From Devosia sp. RR2S18 (GTDB lineage Bacteria; Pseudomonadota; Alphaproteobacteria; Rhizobiales; Devosiaceae), in NCBI RefSeq assembly GCF_030177755.1, contig NZ_CP126539.1, positions 3,062,001 through 3,126,000 of the forward strand: 64,000 bases of DNA, written 5' to 3'. Positions 29,220 to 38,876 of this stretch are shown piece by piece. The number at the start of each line of letters is the position of its first letter. The first letter of the stretch is position 1. A model generated the notes under the pieces. The model was not told the DNA's origin. It saw only the letters and a list, made by a program, of their open reading frames with translations, and made no database searches. Both the position numbers and the translations under genes were made by a program.

Positions 29220-32102
29220 TCAGAGCGAGCGCGCCTTCTCGTACCACTTGGCCGCAGCGGCGCTGACTTCCTCCCGCATTTGCTCGATATCGAGCTCAAG
29301 CCTTCCGAAGTTGGGATAGTGTGTCAGGCCCGCCAGCAACTCCTTGAAGGCAGCGGTCCAGGCTTCCTCCTTGAAAGGGCTGACAAGGGCCGAACTCATC
29401 ACCTGCAGCACCGCGGTATAGAGTTGATGGATTTCGGCCAGGCGACGGCCTTCGGCGAGCAGGCCGGTTTCCTCCATCCGCACCAGAACTTGCGTGGTGA
29501 TAGCCTGGGGCAGCGCAATGGTTTTGCCGGCAACCAGTTGCGCCGACTGCGCGATAAACTCGAGATCGACCATCCCACCGCGGGCGAGCTTGAGGTCGAA
29601 TGGATGACGGGCCGACCGCTCCTTGGCCATAAGTTCGCGCATCGAGATGACATCGTCCACCGCCTTGGCGAAGTCCCGCCCCCGCGACATCACTTCATCA
29701 ATCGCGCCGTCGATTGCGGCGCCAAAATCGCCATCCGCAGCCACAACACGCGCGCGAGTAAGCGCCATATGCTCCCAGGTCCAGGCGTGATCCCGATGGT
29801 AGGCACTAAAGCCGGCGAGACTGGTGGCGAGCGGCCCAGCATTGCCGGAAGGGCGCAAGCGCATGTCCACTTCGTAGAGGACACCCTCTGCCGTTGGGGC
29901 GGTGAGGGCCGCAAGGAGGCGCTGGGTCAGACGGATATAGTATTGCGTGGTGGAAAGGGACTTCTCGCCGTCGGATTCGGTGTCAGGTGCGTCGTACAGA
30001 AGGATGAAGTCTAGGTCCGACGACACGGTCATCTCGCGGCTGGCCATCTTGCCGAAAGCGAGGAGGCCTACTTTCCCACCGGGGATGACGCCGTGCCGCC
30101 GCTGAAACTCCACGCGCACACTTTCAAAGAGGCGGTTCAGCAGGGTTTCGGCGAGGGCCGTGAACTGTTCGCCCGCGCCAGTGGCGCTGACGGTGCCCGA
30201 GAGCAGGCCGGCAGCAATCAGAAACTTCTGCTCCTGGCCGATGATACGGGCCCGGTCGATGATCTCTTCATAGGAGCGCGCCTCGGCGAGAAACGCATCC
30301 ACCTTGGCGACCAGCACGTCACGGTGGGTGACATCGTTGGCGAATGCCGGATCGATCAGCCCATCCATAACATGGGCCCGATGGATCACCGCTTCCGACA
30401 TCCGCGGTGCGGAGGCCATGAGTTGCACCAGGAGGCGCCGCAAATCGGCGTGCGCGCGCAGCAGCGAGAAGAGTTGGACGCCGGTGGGCAGGCGAGACAG
30501 GAAATCGTCGAATTTTTCGAGCGCGCCGTCGGCATTGCCAGCCTCGCTGATGGTCTTGAGCAGGCTAGGCAGCAACTCGGTCAGGTGGGCGCGGGCGGCG
30601 CTGGCCCGAGTGGCGGCGTAGCTGCCATAATGCCACCTTCGCACCGTCTCTATCACCTTGTGCGGATCGGCAAAGCCCATGGCCGAGAGAGTCTCTAGGG
30701 TACCCGGATCATCGTCGCTGCCGGTGAAGACAAGGTTGCCCTCGTCGCCTCCCAATGTTTCGCCTTCGGTAAAGAGCTCGGAATAATAGCCGACGACGCG
30801 CTCCAGGGCGGCGCGGTACTCGCCTTCGAAGACACGCCGATCTGCCCGACCCATGAGCCTGCCAATCGTTGCGACCTCGTCGGCCGTGGCCGGCATCACA
30901 TGGGTCTGCTCGTCGCGCAACATCTGCAGGCGGTTCTCGACGCCCCGCAGGAACCAATAGGTTTGGGTGAGCTCGGTTGCCGCCTTGGGGGTGATCCAGT
31001 TGGCGTCAGCCAGCGCCGCAAGCGCATGCGCTGTTGGCTTGACGCGCAGGGATTTATCCCGGCCACCCGCAATCAATTGCTGGGTTTGGGTGAAGAACTC
31101 AATTTCGCGGATGCCGCCACGGCCGAGCTTTACATTGTGCCCTTCGACGCGGATCTCCCCGACGTTCTTGGAAATGTTGATCTGCCGCTTCATCGCCTGG
31201 ATATCGGCGATGGTGGCGAAATCGAGATGCTTGCGCCAGACATAGGGCGCAAGCTCCTTGAGGAAGGCGGCACCGACCGCTTTGTCTCCGGCGCAGGGGC
31301 GCGCCTTGATCCAGGCAGCGCGTTCCCAGTTCTGGCCCCGCACCTCGTAGTAGTTCAGTGCCGCATCGAAGGGGATCGCAACGGGTGTCGAACCGGGATC
31401 AGGGCGGAGACGCAGATCGGTGCGGAAGACATAGCCACGCGCCTGCCGGTCCTCCATGAGCCCGACCAGCTTCTGGACCATGCGGGAATAGAGCTTGGTC
31501 GCTTCCAGCGGCTCGGCGAGCACCCCCTTGTCGGGGTCATAGAAGGCGACGATGTCGATGTCGGAGGAATAATTCAGTTCCTGCCCGCCATGCTTGCCCA
31601 GCGCGAAGATGGCCAGACCGGAATTGGCGGCATTGGCCTGCTCCAGAGGCAAGGCAAGCTGGCCCTTGCCCGCCGCCAGCCGCATCAGCAGGTTCAGCGC
31701 TGCGTCGAGTGCAGCATCAGCGAGATCGGAGAGGGCGGCGGTGGCCTGTGCCGTGCTCCAGGAACCCCCTGTTTCGGCGATAGCGGCAAGCAGTGCGGTA
31801 CGGCCCTTGCCGATGCGCAGCTGAGGCGCAAGCGCGGCTTCGTCCCCGGCTGAAAGACCTGCAGCAGTGACTTCCTCGACAATGTCGGTGAAGGCCCCGT
31901 CGGCGTCTCCGGCCAGCACGGACGCCAACCATGCGGCATTAGCCTCGGCGAGATCGAGAAGATAGGGCGCCGCTTCAAACAATGGCCCCAGCGTACCGCT
32001 GGCGCTGGCAATAACATTGCGCTCGCCGTCGGGCAGTTGTGTAAGCCAGCCGTCGAAACGCGGGAGATCGGCGGCGGGGAGCTCGTGCAAGATCAGTGGC
32101 AT
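29220..32102 (-). CDS. glnE: Bifunctional glutamine synthetase adenylyltransferase/deadenylyl-removing enzyme
   Basis: GlnE adds and removes AMP on glutamine synthetase in response to PII state. The 960-residue chain has the two nucleotidyltransferase domains with their linking helical regions. The N-terminal (removing) domain has FALGKHGGQELNYSSDIDI, and the C-terminal (adding) domain has GKMASREMTVSSDLDFILLY; both carry the D-x-D metal motif. An ATG at 32129 in the same frame is an alternative start; the one at 32102 begins the conserved MPLILHELP. It follows the HAMP kinase gene with about 48 bases between. No PII gene is nearby. Confidence 0.95.
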   Translation of the reverse strand: MPLILHELPAADLPRFDGWLTQLPDGERNVIASASGTLGPLFEAAPYLLDLAEANAAWLASVLAGDADGAFTDIVEEVTAAGLSAGDEAALAPQLRIGKGRTALLAAIAETGGSWSTAQATAALSDLADAALDAALNLLMRLAAGKGQLALPLEQANAANSGLAIFALGKHGGQELNYSSDIDIVAFYDPDKGVLAEPLEATKLYSRMVQKLVGLMEDRQARGYVFRTDLRLRPDPGSTPVAIPFDAALNYYEVRGQNWERAAWIKARPCAGDKAVGAAFLKELAPYVWRKHLDFATIADIQAMKRQINISKNVGEIRVEGHNVKLGRGGIREIEFFTQTQQLIAGGRDKSLRVKPTAHALAALADANWITPKAATELTQTYWFLRGVENRLQMLRDEQTHVMPATADEVATIGRLMGRADRRVFEGEYRAALERVVGYYSELFTEGETLGGDEGNLVFTGSDDDPGTLETLSAMGFADPHKVIETVRRWHYGSYAATRASAARAHLTELLPSLLKTISEAGNADGALEKFDDFLSRLPTGVQLFSLLRAHADLRRLLVQLMASAPRMSEAVIHRAHVMDGLIDPAFANDVTHRDVLVAKVDAFLAEARSYEEIIDRARIIGQEQKFLIAAGLLSGTVSATGAGEQFTALAETLLNRLFESVRVEFQRRHGVIPGGKVGLLAFGKMASREMTVSSDLDFILLYDAPDTESDGEKSLSTTQYYIRLTQRLLAALTAPTAEGVLYEVDMRLRPSGNAGPLATSLAGFSAYHRDHAWTWEHMALTRARVVAADGDFGAAIDGAIDEVMSRGRDFAKAVDDVISMRELMAKERSARHPFDLKLARGGMVDLEFIAQSAQLVAGKTIALPQAITTQVLVRMEETGLLAEGRRLAEIHQLYTAVLQVMSSALVSPFKEEAWTAAFKELLAGLTHYPNFGRLELDIEQMREEVSAAAAKWYEKARSL

Positions 32103-32150
32103 ACCAAATCGATAGCCTGCACGCCCCATATCGGCAAGCGCGGCGGACAG

Positions 32151-33563
32151 CTAGGTGTCGGGCAAATCGATCACCGCCAGCACACCGGGAGCATTGTCCT
32201 CGATGCGGAAGGTGCCGCCATGCAGGCGCGTAACTGCATCCACCAGCGAAAGGCCAAGGCCAGAACCCGCCTCCGACCGACTGACTTCCAGCCTTACGAA
32301 GCGCTCAAGCACACGGCGACGTTCCTCGGCGGGAATGCCAGGCCCATTGTCGCCCACCTCGATCAGTACACGACCATGCTGGCGATGAAGGCCAATGGTG
32401 ACGCGTCCCTGCCCCTCACCGTCGGGCTTGGCATATTTAACCGCGTTTTCGAGCAGATTGACCATAGCCTGCCCGATAAGTTCGCGATTGGCGCGCAGGC
32501 GGACCTCCGGCTCGATGGTAGTCTCCACGACGATGTTGGCGTCTTCGGCGACAGGACTATAAAGCTCGGCGACATCGGCGACGACGGCGCTGACATCTAC
32601 CTCACTCAAGGCGCCACTAGGGGCGCCGGCCTCCGCCCGTGCAATCATCAAAAGGGCATTGAAGGTCTGGATGAGCCGATCGCTCTCGGCAATCGTGGTT
32701 TCCAGCGCCGACTGCCGCGTTGCGTCGGTGGCGCCGTCGCGGAGGGCCGACTCAGCCTGGTTGCGCAGGCGGGTCAGCGGTGTCTTGAGATCATGCGCCA
32801 CATTGTCGGTGACCTCCTTGAGCCCCTGTAGCAATTGCTCGATCCGATCCAGCATGGCGTTGAGATTGGTCGCGAGACCATCAAACTCGTCGTTGCGGCT
32901 GGTCACCGGCACGCGCTCGGAGAGATTGCCCGACATGATCTTTGTGGAGGTGTCGCGAATGGTGTCGATGCGCTTGAGCACGCGACGAGCCGTGATGCCG
33001 CCGGCGATCACGGAGAAGAGGATGATCCCGATCACACCAACAAGGAAGCTCTGGACGATGATGGCGGAAAAGCCCCGACGCTCCACGACGTCACGGCCCA
33101 CCACAAGGCGCATGCCGTTGGCAAGCACGACAGAGCGCACAACCGCATAGCCCCGCGGGCCGGACGTGAACTCGTTAGCGTCCCCGCTTTCCCCGAACGG
33201 ATCGGCACGCTCATAGTCAAAGGCGTAGACGCCAGGCTGCAGCAGCACATAAGCGGGCACGTCGGCCACGTTGCCGAGCAAGTACTGACCCGTGGCATCC
33301 CCGAGATAATAGACGCCGGGCCCGGGCGAGCGAGAAACGCGATCAACGGCATAGGCCAACGCTCGGATACCCTGATTGGCATCGATGCTCTGCAAGACCC
33401 GCACCTCCCGCTCGATCTGGTTGGCCTGCTGGCGCTGAATCGAAACGGAGGATTGCCAGCCGATGAAGGCCAGCAGCAGGATGGCAAAAACCACAAAGAT
33501 CAGAATGAATGTGGCTGTCAGCCGGACCGTGGACGTGCGGACAAGTTGAAGGAAACGGCTCAC
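32151..33563 (-). CDS. HAMP-domain sensor histidine kinase
   Basis: The 470-residue protein has two membrane segments (about 15-36 and 166-190) around a periplasmic domain of about 130 residues, a HAMP linker (about 187-240), the HisKA box with His257 in VTDNVAHDLKTPLTRLR, and an HATPase domain ending SGLGLSLVDAVTRLHGG. It lies 3 bases downstream of its partner regulator gene, and degP is just upstream of the pair. That suggests an envelope-stress sensor, which is inference from context. Confidence 0.92.
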   Translation of the reverse strand: MSRFLQLVRTSTVRLTATFILIFVVFAILLLAFIGWQSSVSIQRQQANQIEREVRVLQSIDANQGIRALAYAVDRVSRSPGPGVYYLGDATGQYLLGNVADVPAYVLLQPGVYAFDYERADPFGESGDANEFTSGPRGYAVVRSVVLANGMRLVVGRDVVERRGFSAIIVQSFLVGVIGIILFSVIAGGITARRVLKRIDTIRDTSTKIMSGNLSERVPVTSRNDEFDGLATNLNAMLDRIEQLLQGLKEVTDNVAHDLKTPLTRLRNQAESALRDGATDATRQSALETTIAESDRLIQTFNALLMIARAEAGAPSGALSEVDVSAVVADVAELYSPVAEDANIVVETTIEPEVRLRANRELIGQAMVNLLENAVKYAKPDGEGQGRVTIGLHRQHGRVLIEVGDNGPGIPAEERRRVLERFVRLEVSRSEAGSGLGLSLVDAVTRLHGGTFRIEDNAPGVLAVIDLPDT

Positions 33564-33566
33564 GCG

Positions 33567-34238
33567 CTACTCGCGGATCGTATAGCCGGCGCCACGCACT
33601 GTTTGCAGGAGCGCGGTGGCATGGCCCTTGTCGATCTTGGAGCGGAGGCGCGACATATGCACATCGATGACGTTGGTCTGGGGGTCGAAATGGTAATCCC
33701 AAACATTCTCCAGCAGCATGGTGCGGGTCACGACCTTACCGGCATTCTTCATGAGGTATTCAAGCAGCCGGAATTCACGTGGCTGCAGGAGGATAGTCTC
33801 GCCACCCCGCTCAACCTTGCGCGACAACCGGTCCAGGGAGAGATCTCCGACCTGGTAGTGCGTCGCCGCCTCGGACGGGCTGGATCGCCGCGCCAGCACT
33901 TCCACGCGGGCAAGCAGTTCGGTGAATGCGTAGGGCTTGGTCAGATAGTCGTCACCGCCGGCGCGTAGCCCCGTTACGCGGTCATCGACTTCACCCAGTG
34001 CCGACAGGATCAGTACCGGGCTTTTGTTGCCCTCGGCGCGCAGCGATTCAATGATGGACAGGCCGTCGCGGCGCGGCAGCATGCGGTCGACGATGAGCAC
34101 GTCGTAATCCATGCCGGAAGCCATGGCATAGCCGGTGTCACCGTCGGTTGCATGGTGGGTCACGTGCCCGGCCTCGTCCAGCGCTTGGATCAGGTAACTG
34201 GCGGCCTCGCGGTCGTCCTCGATCAGTAGAATTTTCAC
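33567..34238 (-). CDS. OmpR/PhoB-family response regulator
   Basis: The 223-residue protein has a receiver domain with Asp51 (LIVDRMLP) and a winged-helix DNA-binding domain (about 125-220) with EYLMKNAGKVVTRTMLLENVW and the recognition region NVIDVHMSRLRSKID. The start is a GTG at 34238 with GAGGG seven bases upstream; an ATG at 34265 gives an unlikely 9-residue extension. It is the partner of the kinase at 32151-33563. The next upstream gene on this strand is degP, which ends 62 bases before, so degP may be co-transcribed or a target. Confidence 0.93.
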   Translation of the reverse strand: MKILLIEDDREAASYLIQALDEAGHVTHHATDGDTGYAMASGMDYDVLIVDRMLPRRDGLSIIESLRAEGNKSPVLILSALGEVDDRVTGLRAGGDDYLTKPYAFTELLARVEVLARRSSPSEAATHYQVGDLSLDRLSRKVERGGETILLQPREFRLLEYLMKNAGKVVTRTMLLENVWDYHFDPQTNVIDVHMSRLRSKIDKGHATALLQTVRGAGYTIRE

Positions 34239-34300
34239 CGCGAGCCCTCGCGACCACAGATACAATTCGGCCCCGAAGCGAACTCCGGGGCCGGTTTAGC

Positions 34301-35836
34301 CTACTCGCTCAGCGGCAGGCCGACAAAGCGGGTCACGCCATCACGGCTCAGCTTTACCAGCGCCGTGTTGCGACCACGATCCTGCACGCCTTCGATGGCG
34401 GACTCGAAGTCTTCCACGCTCGAAACGGGCTGGTTGTCGACCTCAAGAATGGTGTCACCGACCGAGAAGCCCTTCTGGGCAGCCTCGGAGGCGGGATCAA
34501 CATCCTGAATCAGGAGGCCATCAGTGCCGTCGCCATTGGGAACCAGGGTCAGACCAACGCTAGTTTCACCGGAGGGAACTTCCTCCTGCGGCACAGGCGC
34601 TTCCTCGCTCGGAGCAGCTGGTTGTTCAGACAGCGTACCAAGAGTGACGGAGAGTGTCGTTTCCTCGCCATCACGCCAGATGGTCAGCTCGACGGTGCTG
34701 TCGGGCGCCTTGCCGGCGATCGTGCGGCTGAGGTCGAGCGCATCGTCGATCTGCTCGCCGTCCACCTCAAGGATGATGTCGCCAGACTGAATGCCTGCCG
34801 GAGCGGCCGGACCATCGGGCGCGGCATCCTGCACGATTGCACCAAGCGGCTGGTCAAGACCGACGCTGTCAGCGATGTCGCGGCTGACGTCCTGGATGGA
34901 AACACCTAGATAGCCACGGGTGACCGAGCCGGTCTCGATCAGCTGACGAACGATCTGCTTCACCGTCTGAGCGGGAATGGCGAACGCGATACCGACATTG
35001 CCACCATTAGGCGAATAGATCGCGGTGTTGACGCCAACCACTTCGCCTTCGGTGTTAAAGGCCGGACCACCCGAGTTGCCGGTGTTTACCGCCGCGTCGA
35101 TCTGGAGGAAGTCGCCATAATTGGAGCCGCCGATATTGCGGCCCGCACCGGAGATCACGCCAACGGTGACGGTGCCACCCAGGCCAAAGGGATTACCGAC
35201 CGCAACGACCCAATCACCAACGCGGCTGGCTTCGTCCTCGAAGGTTACGAAAGGCAAGTCTTCGCCCTCGATCTTGAGCACGGCCAGATCGGTGCGCTCG
35301 TCGGTACCGACGACTTCAGCAACCTGCTCGGTACCATCGTCGAAGACGACCGTGACCTTGGTGGCATCGGCTACCACGTGATTATTGGTGACGACGAAGC
35401 CGTCAGCCGAAATCACGAAACCCGAGCCAGCAGCCATGAAGCGGCGCGGTGGCATTGGCACATCTTCTCCGCCCGGACCGGGCATGCCGAACTGGTCACC
35501 ACCGAACTGGTCGAAGAAATCGCGGAAGGGGTGCCCCTCAGGCAGGTCGGGGAAATTGAAGTTGAACTCGCGGCCACCACGTTGCATGGAGCGGGGAGAC
35601 TCTTCGGCTTCGACCAGAATGGAGACCACGGCAGGGCTCACCGCCTCAACCAGATCGGCGAAGCCTTCCTGCTGATTGCGGGGCGCGACCGAGATCTCAG
35701 CGGCAGGTTGAACCTGAGCGATGGCATTCTGACCGGTCATGACGAATGCGGTGCTGACACCGCCAACGCCAACCATCAACGCCAGGGCGGAAGCCCCGAG
35801 CCAACGGCTTGTACGCTTGAGTATAGTCGTGCGCAT
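34301..35836 (-). CDS. degP: Do/DegP-family periplasmic serine endoprotease
   Basis: The 511-residue protein has an N-terminal export signal (hydrophobic about 13-32, cleavage near AIAQ at 38-41), a trypsin-like protease domain with triad His153 (NNHVVAD), Asp183 (RTDLAVL) and Ser255 (NTGNSGGPAF), and two PDZ domains (about 295-385 and 420-505). A Gly/Met-rich stretch (about 86-132) forms the flexible LA loop. It degrades misfolded envelope proteins. The start follows AAGGAGAG. The gene lies between the ccm operon and a two-component system, an order known in rhizobia. A short palindrome (35864-35877) lies in its leader. Confidence 0.95.
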   Translation of the reverse strand: MRTTILKRTSRWLGASALALMVGVGGVSTAFVMTGQNAIAQVQPAAEISVAPRNQQEGFADLVEAVSPAVVSILVEAEESPRSMQRGGREFNFNFPDLPEGHPFRDFFDQFGGDQFGMPGPGGEDVPMPPRRFMAAGSGFVISADGFVVTNNHVVADATKVTVVFDDGTEQVAEVVGTDERTDLAVLKIEGEDLPFVTFEDEASRVGDWVVAVGNPFGLGGTVTVGVISGAGRNIGGSNYGDFLQIDAAVNTGNSGGPAFNTEGEVVGVNTAIYSPNGGNVGIAFAIPAQTVKQIVRQLIETGSVTRGYLGVSIQDVSRDIADSVGLDQPLGAIVQDAAPDGPAAPAGIQSGDIILEVDGEQIDDALDLSRTIAGKAPDSTVELTIWRDGEETTLSVTLGTLSEQPAAPSEEAPVPQEEVPSGETSVGLTLVPNGDGTDGLLIQDVDPASEAAQKGFSVGDTILEVDNQPVSSVEDFESAIEGVQDRGRNTALVKLSRDGVTRFVGLPLSE

Positions 35837-35863
35837 GAATTCACTCTCCTTGGGGAAGCCCTC

Positions 35864-35877
35864 ACAGCTTATGCTGT
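35864..35877. promoter_or_regulatory. Palindrome ACAGCTTATGCTGT in the degP leader
   Basis: Two 5-base arms flank TTAT, 28-41 bases upstream of the degP start. It could be an operator or a small hairpin near the ribosome binding site. No known consensus is claimed. Confidence 0.25.
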
Positions 35878-35956
35878 AGATATGGAATGCCTCGCCTTTC
35901 AGAGAAGTTGCCCCAACATTAAACCTTGGTAATGCGCATCAAGGTGCGTAGCCGCG

Positions 35957-36433
35957 CTAGGAGCGCCCCTCGTCCCCTGGTTCGGCCATGAGATCGTCCA
36001 AAGCCGCCTGCTCCTGGGGCGAAAGCCCACCGCCATCCGTGGAGGAGCGGCGCCGGGACATCACCCACAATCCGCCGAGTCCGGCGGCGAGCAGCGCCGG
36101 TGCGGCGACCCAGAGCAACAAAGTGTGACCACCAAGCCTCGGGTTGAGCAGCACATATTCTCCGTAGCGATCGACCAGATACTGACGCACTTGCTCGTCG
36201 GTATCGCCGGCGACTAGCCGCTCGCGAACGATGACGCGCAGGTCGCGAGCAAGATCGGCATCGCTGTCGTCGATGGACTGGTTCTGGCAGACTAGGCAGC
36301 GCAATCCAGCCGAGATGTCACGCGCCCGCTGCTCGAGCACCGGGTCGTCCAGGATCTCGTTGGGGCTGAGCGCAGCCACTGGCGCGGCCAGCAGTAGAGC
36401 AAGGGCGAGAAGCAGGCTTCGCATCCAATTCAT
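35957..36433 (-). CDS. ccmH: Cytochrome c-type biogenesis protein CcmH (CycL)
   Basis: The 158-residue protein has a signal or anchor at 5-22, the redox motif LRCLVCQNQS with Cys46 and Cys49, and a C-terminal membrane helix (about 109-127). CcmH keeps the heme-binding cysteines of apocytochrome c reduced, and acts with CcmF and CcmI in the periplasm. The start ATG overlaps the ccmF stop by 4 bases, which fixes it over the much longer open frame. It is the last gene of the ccmI-E-F-H operon. Confidence 0.95.
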   Translation of the reverse strand: MNWMRSLLLALALLLAAPVAALSPNEILDDPVLEQRARDISAGLRCLVCQNQSIDDSDADLARDLRVIVRERLVAGDTDEQVRQYLVDRYGEYVLLNPRLGGHTLLLWVAAPALLAAGLGGLWVMSRRRSSTDGGGLSPQEQAALDDLMAEPGDEGRS

Positions 36434-38403
36434 TGCGCCGGCTCCGGAACAGGCCTGCTCGCCCGACGGGGAGCGCCAACGCGCAGCCGCCGGTCGGTTA
36501 GGGAAAGGCAGCCGGCAAACGCCATCAGCAGTGCACCCAGCCAGATCAGGGTGATGTAGGGCTTGTACCAAACCCGAACCACATGCGTATCGTCCAGCGG
36601 CTCGCCCAACTGCAGATAAAGCTGGGAGAAGCCGTAGGTGGTAATGGCCGCCTCTGTGGTTGGCATGCCGCTCGCAACATAGGTCCGCCGATCGGCCACC
36701 AGTTCACGCGTGCCGTTGTCCGGCGCGGTGACGGTGAAATGCCCCGCATCGGCGATGTAATTGGGCCCGGGAAGCTGCTCGAAGCTGTCGAAGGCAATTG
36801 TGTAGCCGGATAGCTCCGCTGTTTCGCCCGGATTGAGGGTCGTGACCAGTTCGGTTTCCCAGGCTGTGGTCGCTACGATGCCGAGTACAGTAACGCCCAT
36901 ACCGAAATGGCCAATGGCGGTAGACCAGGCCGAGCGCGGCAAGCCGACCAGTCGTCGCCAGCTTTCCCGCAGGGGAATGCGGCCGAGCCGACTGCGCTCG
37001 ACCAGTTCGGCAATGGCGCCGAACGCCACCCAGAAGCCGAGCAGCAGACCCAAAGGCGCTAGCGAAATCGACACCCCGCCAAGGGCCGAGATCAGGATGG
37101 TGACGAAGATGGCCAGCGCTGCGGCGCCGATAAGCCGCTGTGCGGCACTTACGATGTCGGCTCGTTTCCAGGCGAGCAGCGGACCGAAAGGCAAGACAAT
37201 CAGCAGCGGGGCCATCAGCGCCGTGAAGGTGAGATTGAAGAATGGTGCACCGACCGAAATGCTCGTACCCGTCAAGGCGTCTAGCAGCAGCGGGTAGAGC
37301 GTGCCCACGAGCACCGCCCCAACAGCTGTGGCAAGGAATAGATTGTTGAGGATAAGGGCGCCCTCGCGGCTCACCGGTGCGAAAAGTCCACCCTGCCGCA
37401 GCGCGGCAGCGCGCAAGGCGAACAGGGCGAAGGCACCGCCGATCACGATGGCCAGGAGCGTCAGGATCACCATGCCACGCGTCGGATCACTGGCGAAGGT
37501 ATGCACCGAAGTCAGAATACCCGAGCGCACCAGGAACGTGCCTAGCAACGACAATGAGAAGGTGATGATGGACAGAAAGATCGTCCAGATTTTGAGGGCG
37601 TTGCGCTTTTCCATCACCAGCGCCGAGTGCAGCAGCGCCGTGCCGGCCAGCCAAGGCATGAAGCTGGCATTTTCCACCGGATCCCAGAACCACCAGCCGC
37701 CCCAGCCGAGCTCGTAATAGGCCCAGTACGAACCCATGGCGATGCCCAGAGTAAGGAAGGTCCAGCTCAGCATCGTCCAGGGCCGCACCCAGCGGGCCCA
37801 GGTCTGGTCGACGCGTCCCGATACCAGCGCTGCGATGGCGAACGAGAAGCAAATCGAAAAACCGACATAGCCCGCGTAGAGCAAAGGCGGATGGATGGCG
37901 AGGCCGATATCCTGCAAGACCGGGTTGAGGTCGTTGCCCTCCAGGGGCGGCTGCAGCAGACGCTCGAATGGGTTAGAGGTAAAAATGGAGAAGCCTGCGA
38001 AGGCGGCCGTCAGCAGGCTTTGCGTGCCCAGCACGAGGGTCAGCAGATCGCTGGGTAAGCGGCGTCCGAAGAGCGCGACCAAGGCGCCAAAGAGCACCAG
38101 GATAAGCACCCAGAGCACCATCGAGCCCTCGTGGTTCCCCCAGACGCCCGAGATCTTGTAGATCAGCGGCTTAAGGGAATGGGAATGGTTCGCTGCCAGC
38201 GCCAGGCTGAAATCGGAGACGACGAATGCCTGCACGAGGGCCGCGAAAGCCACGGCCACCAGCACCAATTGCAGCACCGCAGCCTGGCTCAGCACCATGG
38301 CGATACGCCGCCCGGAGCGCCAATAGGCAAAGCCGCCGATCGCCGAAACGGTGGCGACCACAAAGGCAAGGATCAGGGCATAGTGGCCAAGTTCGATGGT
38401 CAC
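36430..38403 (-). CDS. ccmF: Heme lyase subunit CcmF (CycK)
   Basis: The 657-residue multi-pass inner-membrane protein attaches heme to apocytochrome c. The tryptophan-rich heme-handling motif WGGWWFWDPVENASFMPWL is present, along with the conserved HPPLLYAGYVG. It has about 14-15 hydrophobic segments and a periplasmic loop near the C-terminus (about 520-625). The start is a GTG at 38403 whose GTGA overlaps the ccmE stop; the upstream open codons belong to ccmE sequence. Confidence 0.96.
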   Translation of the reverse strand: MTIELGHYALILAFVVATVSAIGGFAYWRSGRRIAMVLSQAAVLQLVLVAVAFAALVQAFVVSDFSLALAANHSHSLKPLIYKISGVWGNHEGSMVLWVLILVLFGALVALFGRRLPSDLLTLVLGTQSLLTAAFAGFSIFTSNPFERLLQPPLEGNDLNPVLQDIGLAIHPPLLYAGYVGFSICFSFAIAALVSGRVDQTWARWVRPWTMLSWTFLTLGIAMGSYWAYYELGWGGWWFWDPVENASFMPWLAGTALLHSALVMEKRNALKIWTIFLSIITFSLSLLGTFLVRSGILTSVHTFASDPTRGMVILTLLAIVIGGAFALFALRAAALRQGGLFAPVSREGALILNNLFLATAVGAVLVGTLYPLLLDALTGTSISVGAPFFNLTFTALMAPLLIVLPFGPLLAWKRADIVSAAQRLIGAAALAIFVTILISALGGVSISLAPLGLLLGFWVAFGAIAELVERSRLGRIPLRESWRRLVGLPRSAWSTAIGHFGMGVTVLGIVATTAWETELVTTLNPGETAELSGYTIAFDSFEQLPGPNYIADAGHFTVTAPDNGTRELVADRRTYVASGMPTTEAAITTYGFSQLYLQLGEPLDDTHVVRVWYKPYITLIWLGALLMAFAGCLSLTDRRLRVGAPRRASRPVPEPAQ

Positions 38404-38876
38404 TGGGTGCCCGCCTCCGGCCGCCATTCCCCTTGCGCTTTCAGCGCCTCGACCACTTCCTTGGGCACATAATTCTCATCATGCTTGGCCAGCACGTTGG
38501 TGGCCTGGAACTCGCCGCCCGGGCCAAGGCTGCCTTCCGCGACCACACCCTGCCCCTCCCGGAAGAGATCTGGCAGAATGCCGGTGTAGTGCGCCACGAT
38601 GTCGGTGCCTCCGTCGGTGACAACGAAGCTGTTCTCCTGCCCCTCGCGCACCCAGCTACCGTCCTTGACCAGCCCGCCCAGCCGGATCGACTGACCGGGC
38701 CCCACGTCGCGAGCTACGACATCGGACGGCGAATAGAAAAAGACTATCTGGTCGCGCAGCGCGACAAGCACCAGCGTTGCCGCGAGCGCCACCACCGCCG
38801 CCAGTCCGGCGATGACCGCAAGCCGCTTCTGCTTGCGCGACCAGCCTTTTTTCCGAACCGTGGTGGACATGGTCAT
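38400..38876 (-). CDS. ccmE: Periplasmic heme chaperone CcmE (CycJ)
   Basis: The 158-residue protein has an N-terminal membrane anchor (about 18-40) and an OB-fold periplasmic domain. His132 in AKHDENY is the residue that binds heme covalently, and Tyr136 is its axial ligand. CcmE passes heme to CcmF. It is joined to ccmI upstream by an ATGA overlap and to ccmF downstream by a GTGA overlap, so the proteins are translationally coupled. Confidence 0.96.
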   Translation of the reverse strand: MTMSTTVRKKGWSRKQKRLAVIAGLAAVVALAATLVLVALRDQIVFFYSPSDVVARDVGPGQSIRLGGLVKDGSWVREGQENSFVVTDGGTDIVAHYTGILPDLFREGQGVVAEGSLGPGGEFQATNVLAKHDENYVPKEVVEALKAQGEWRPEAGTQ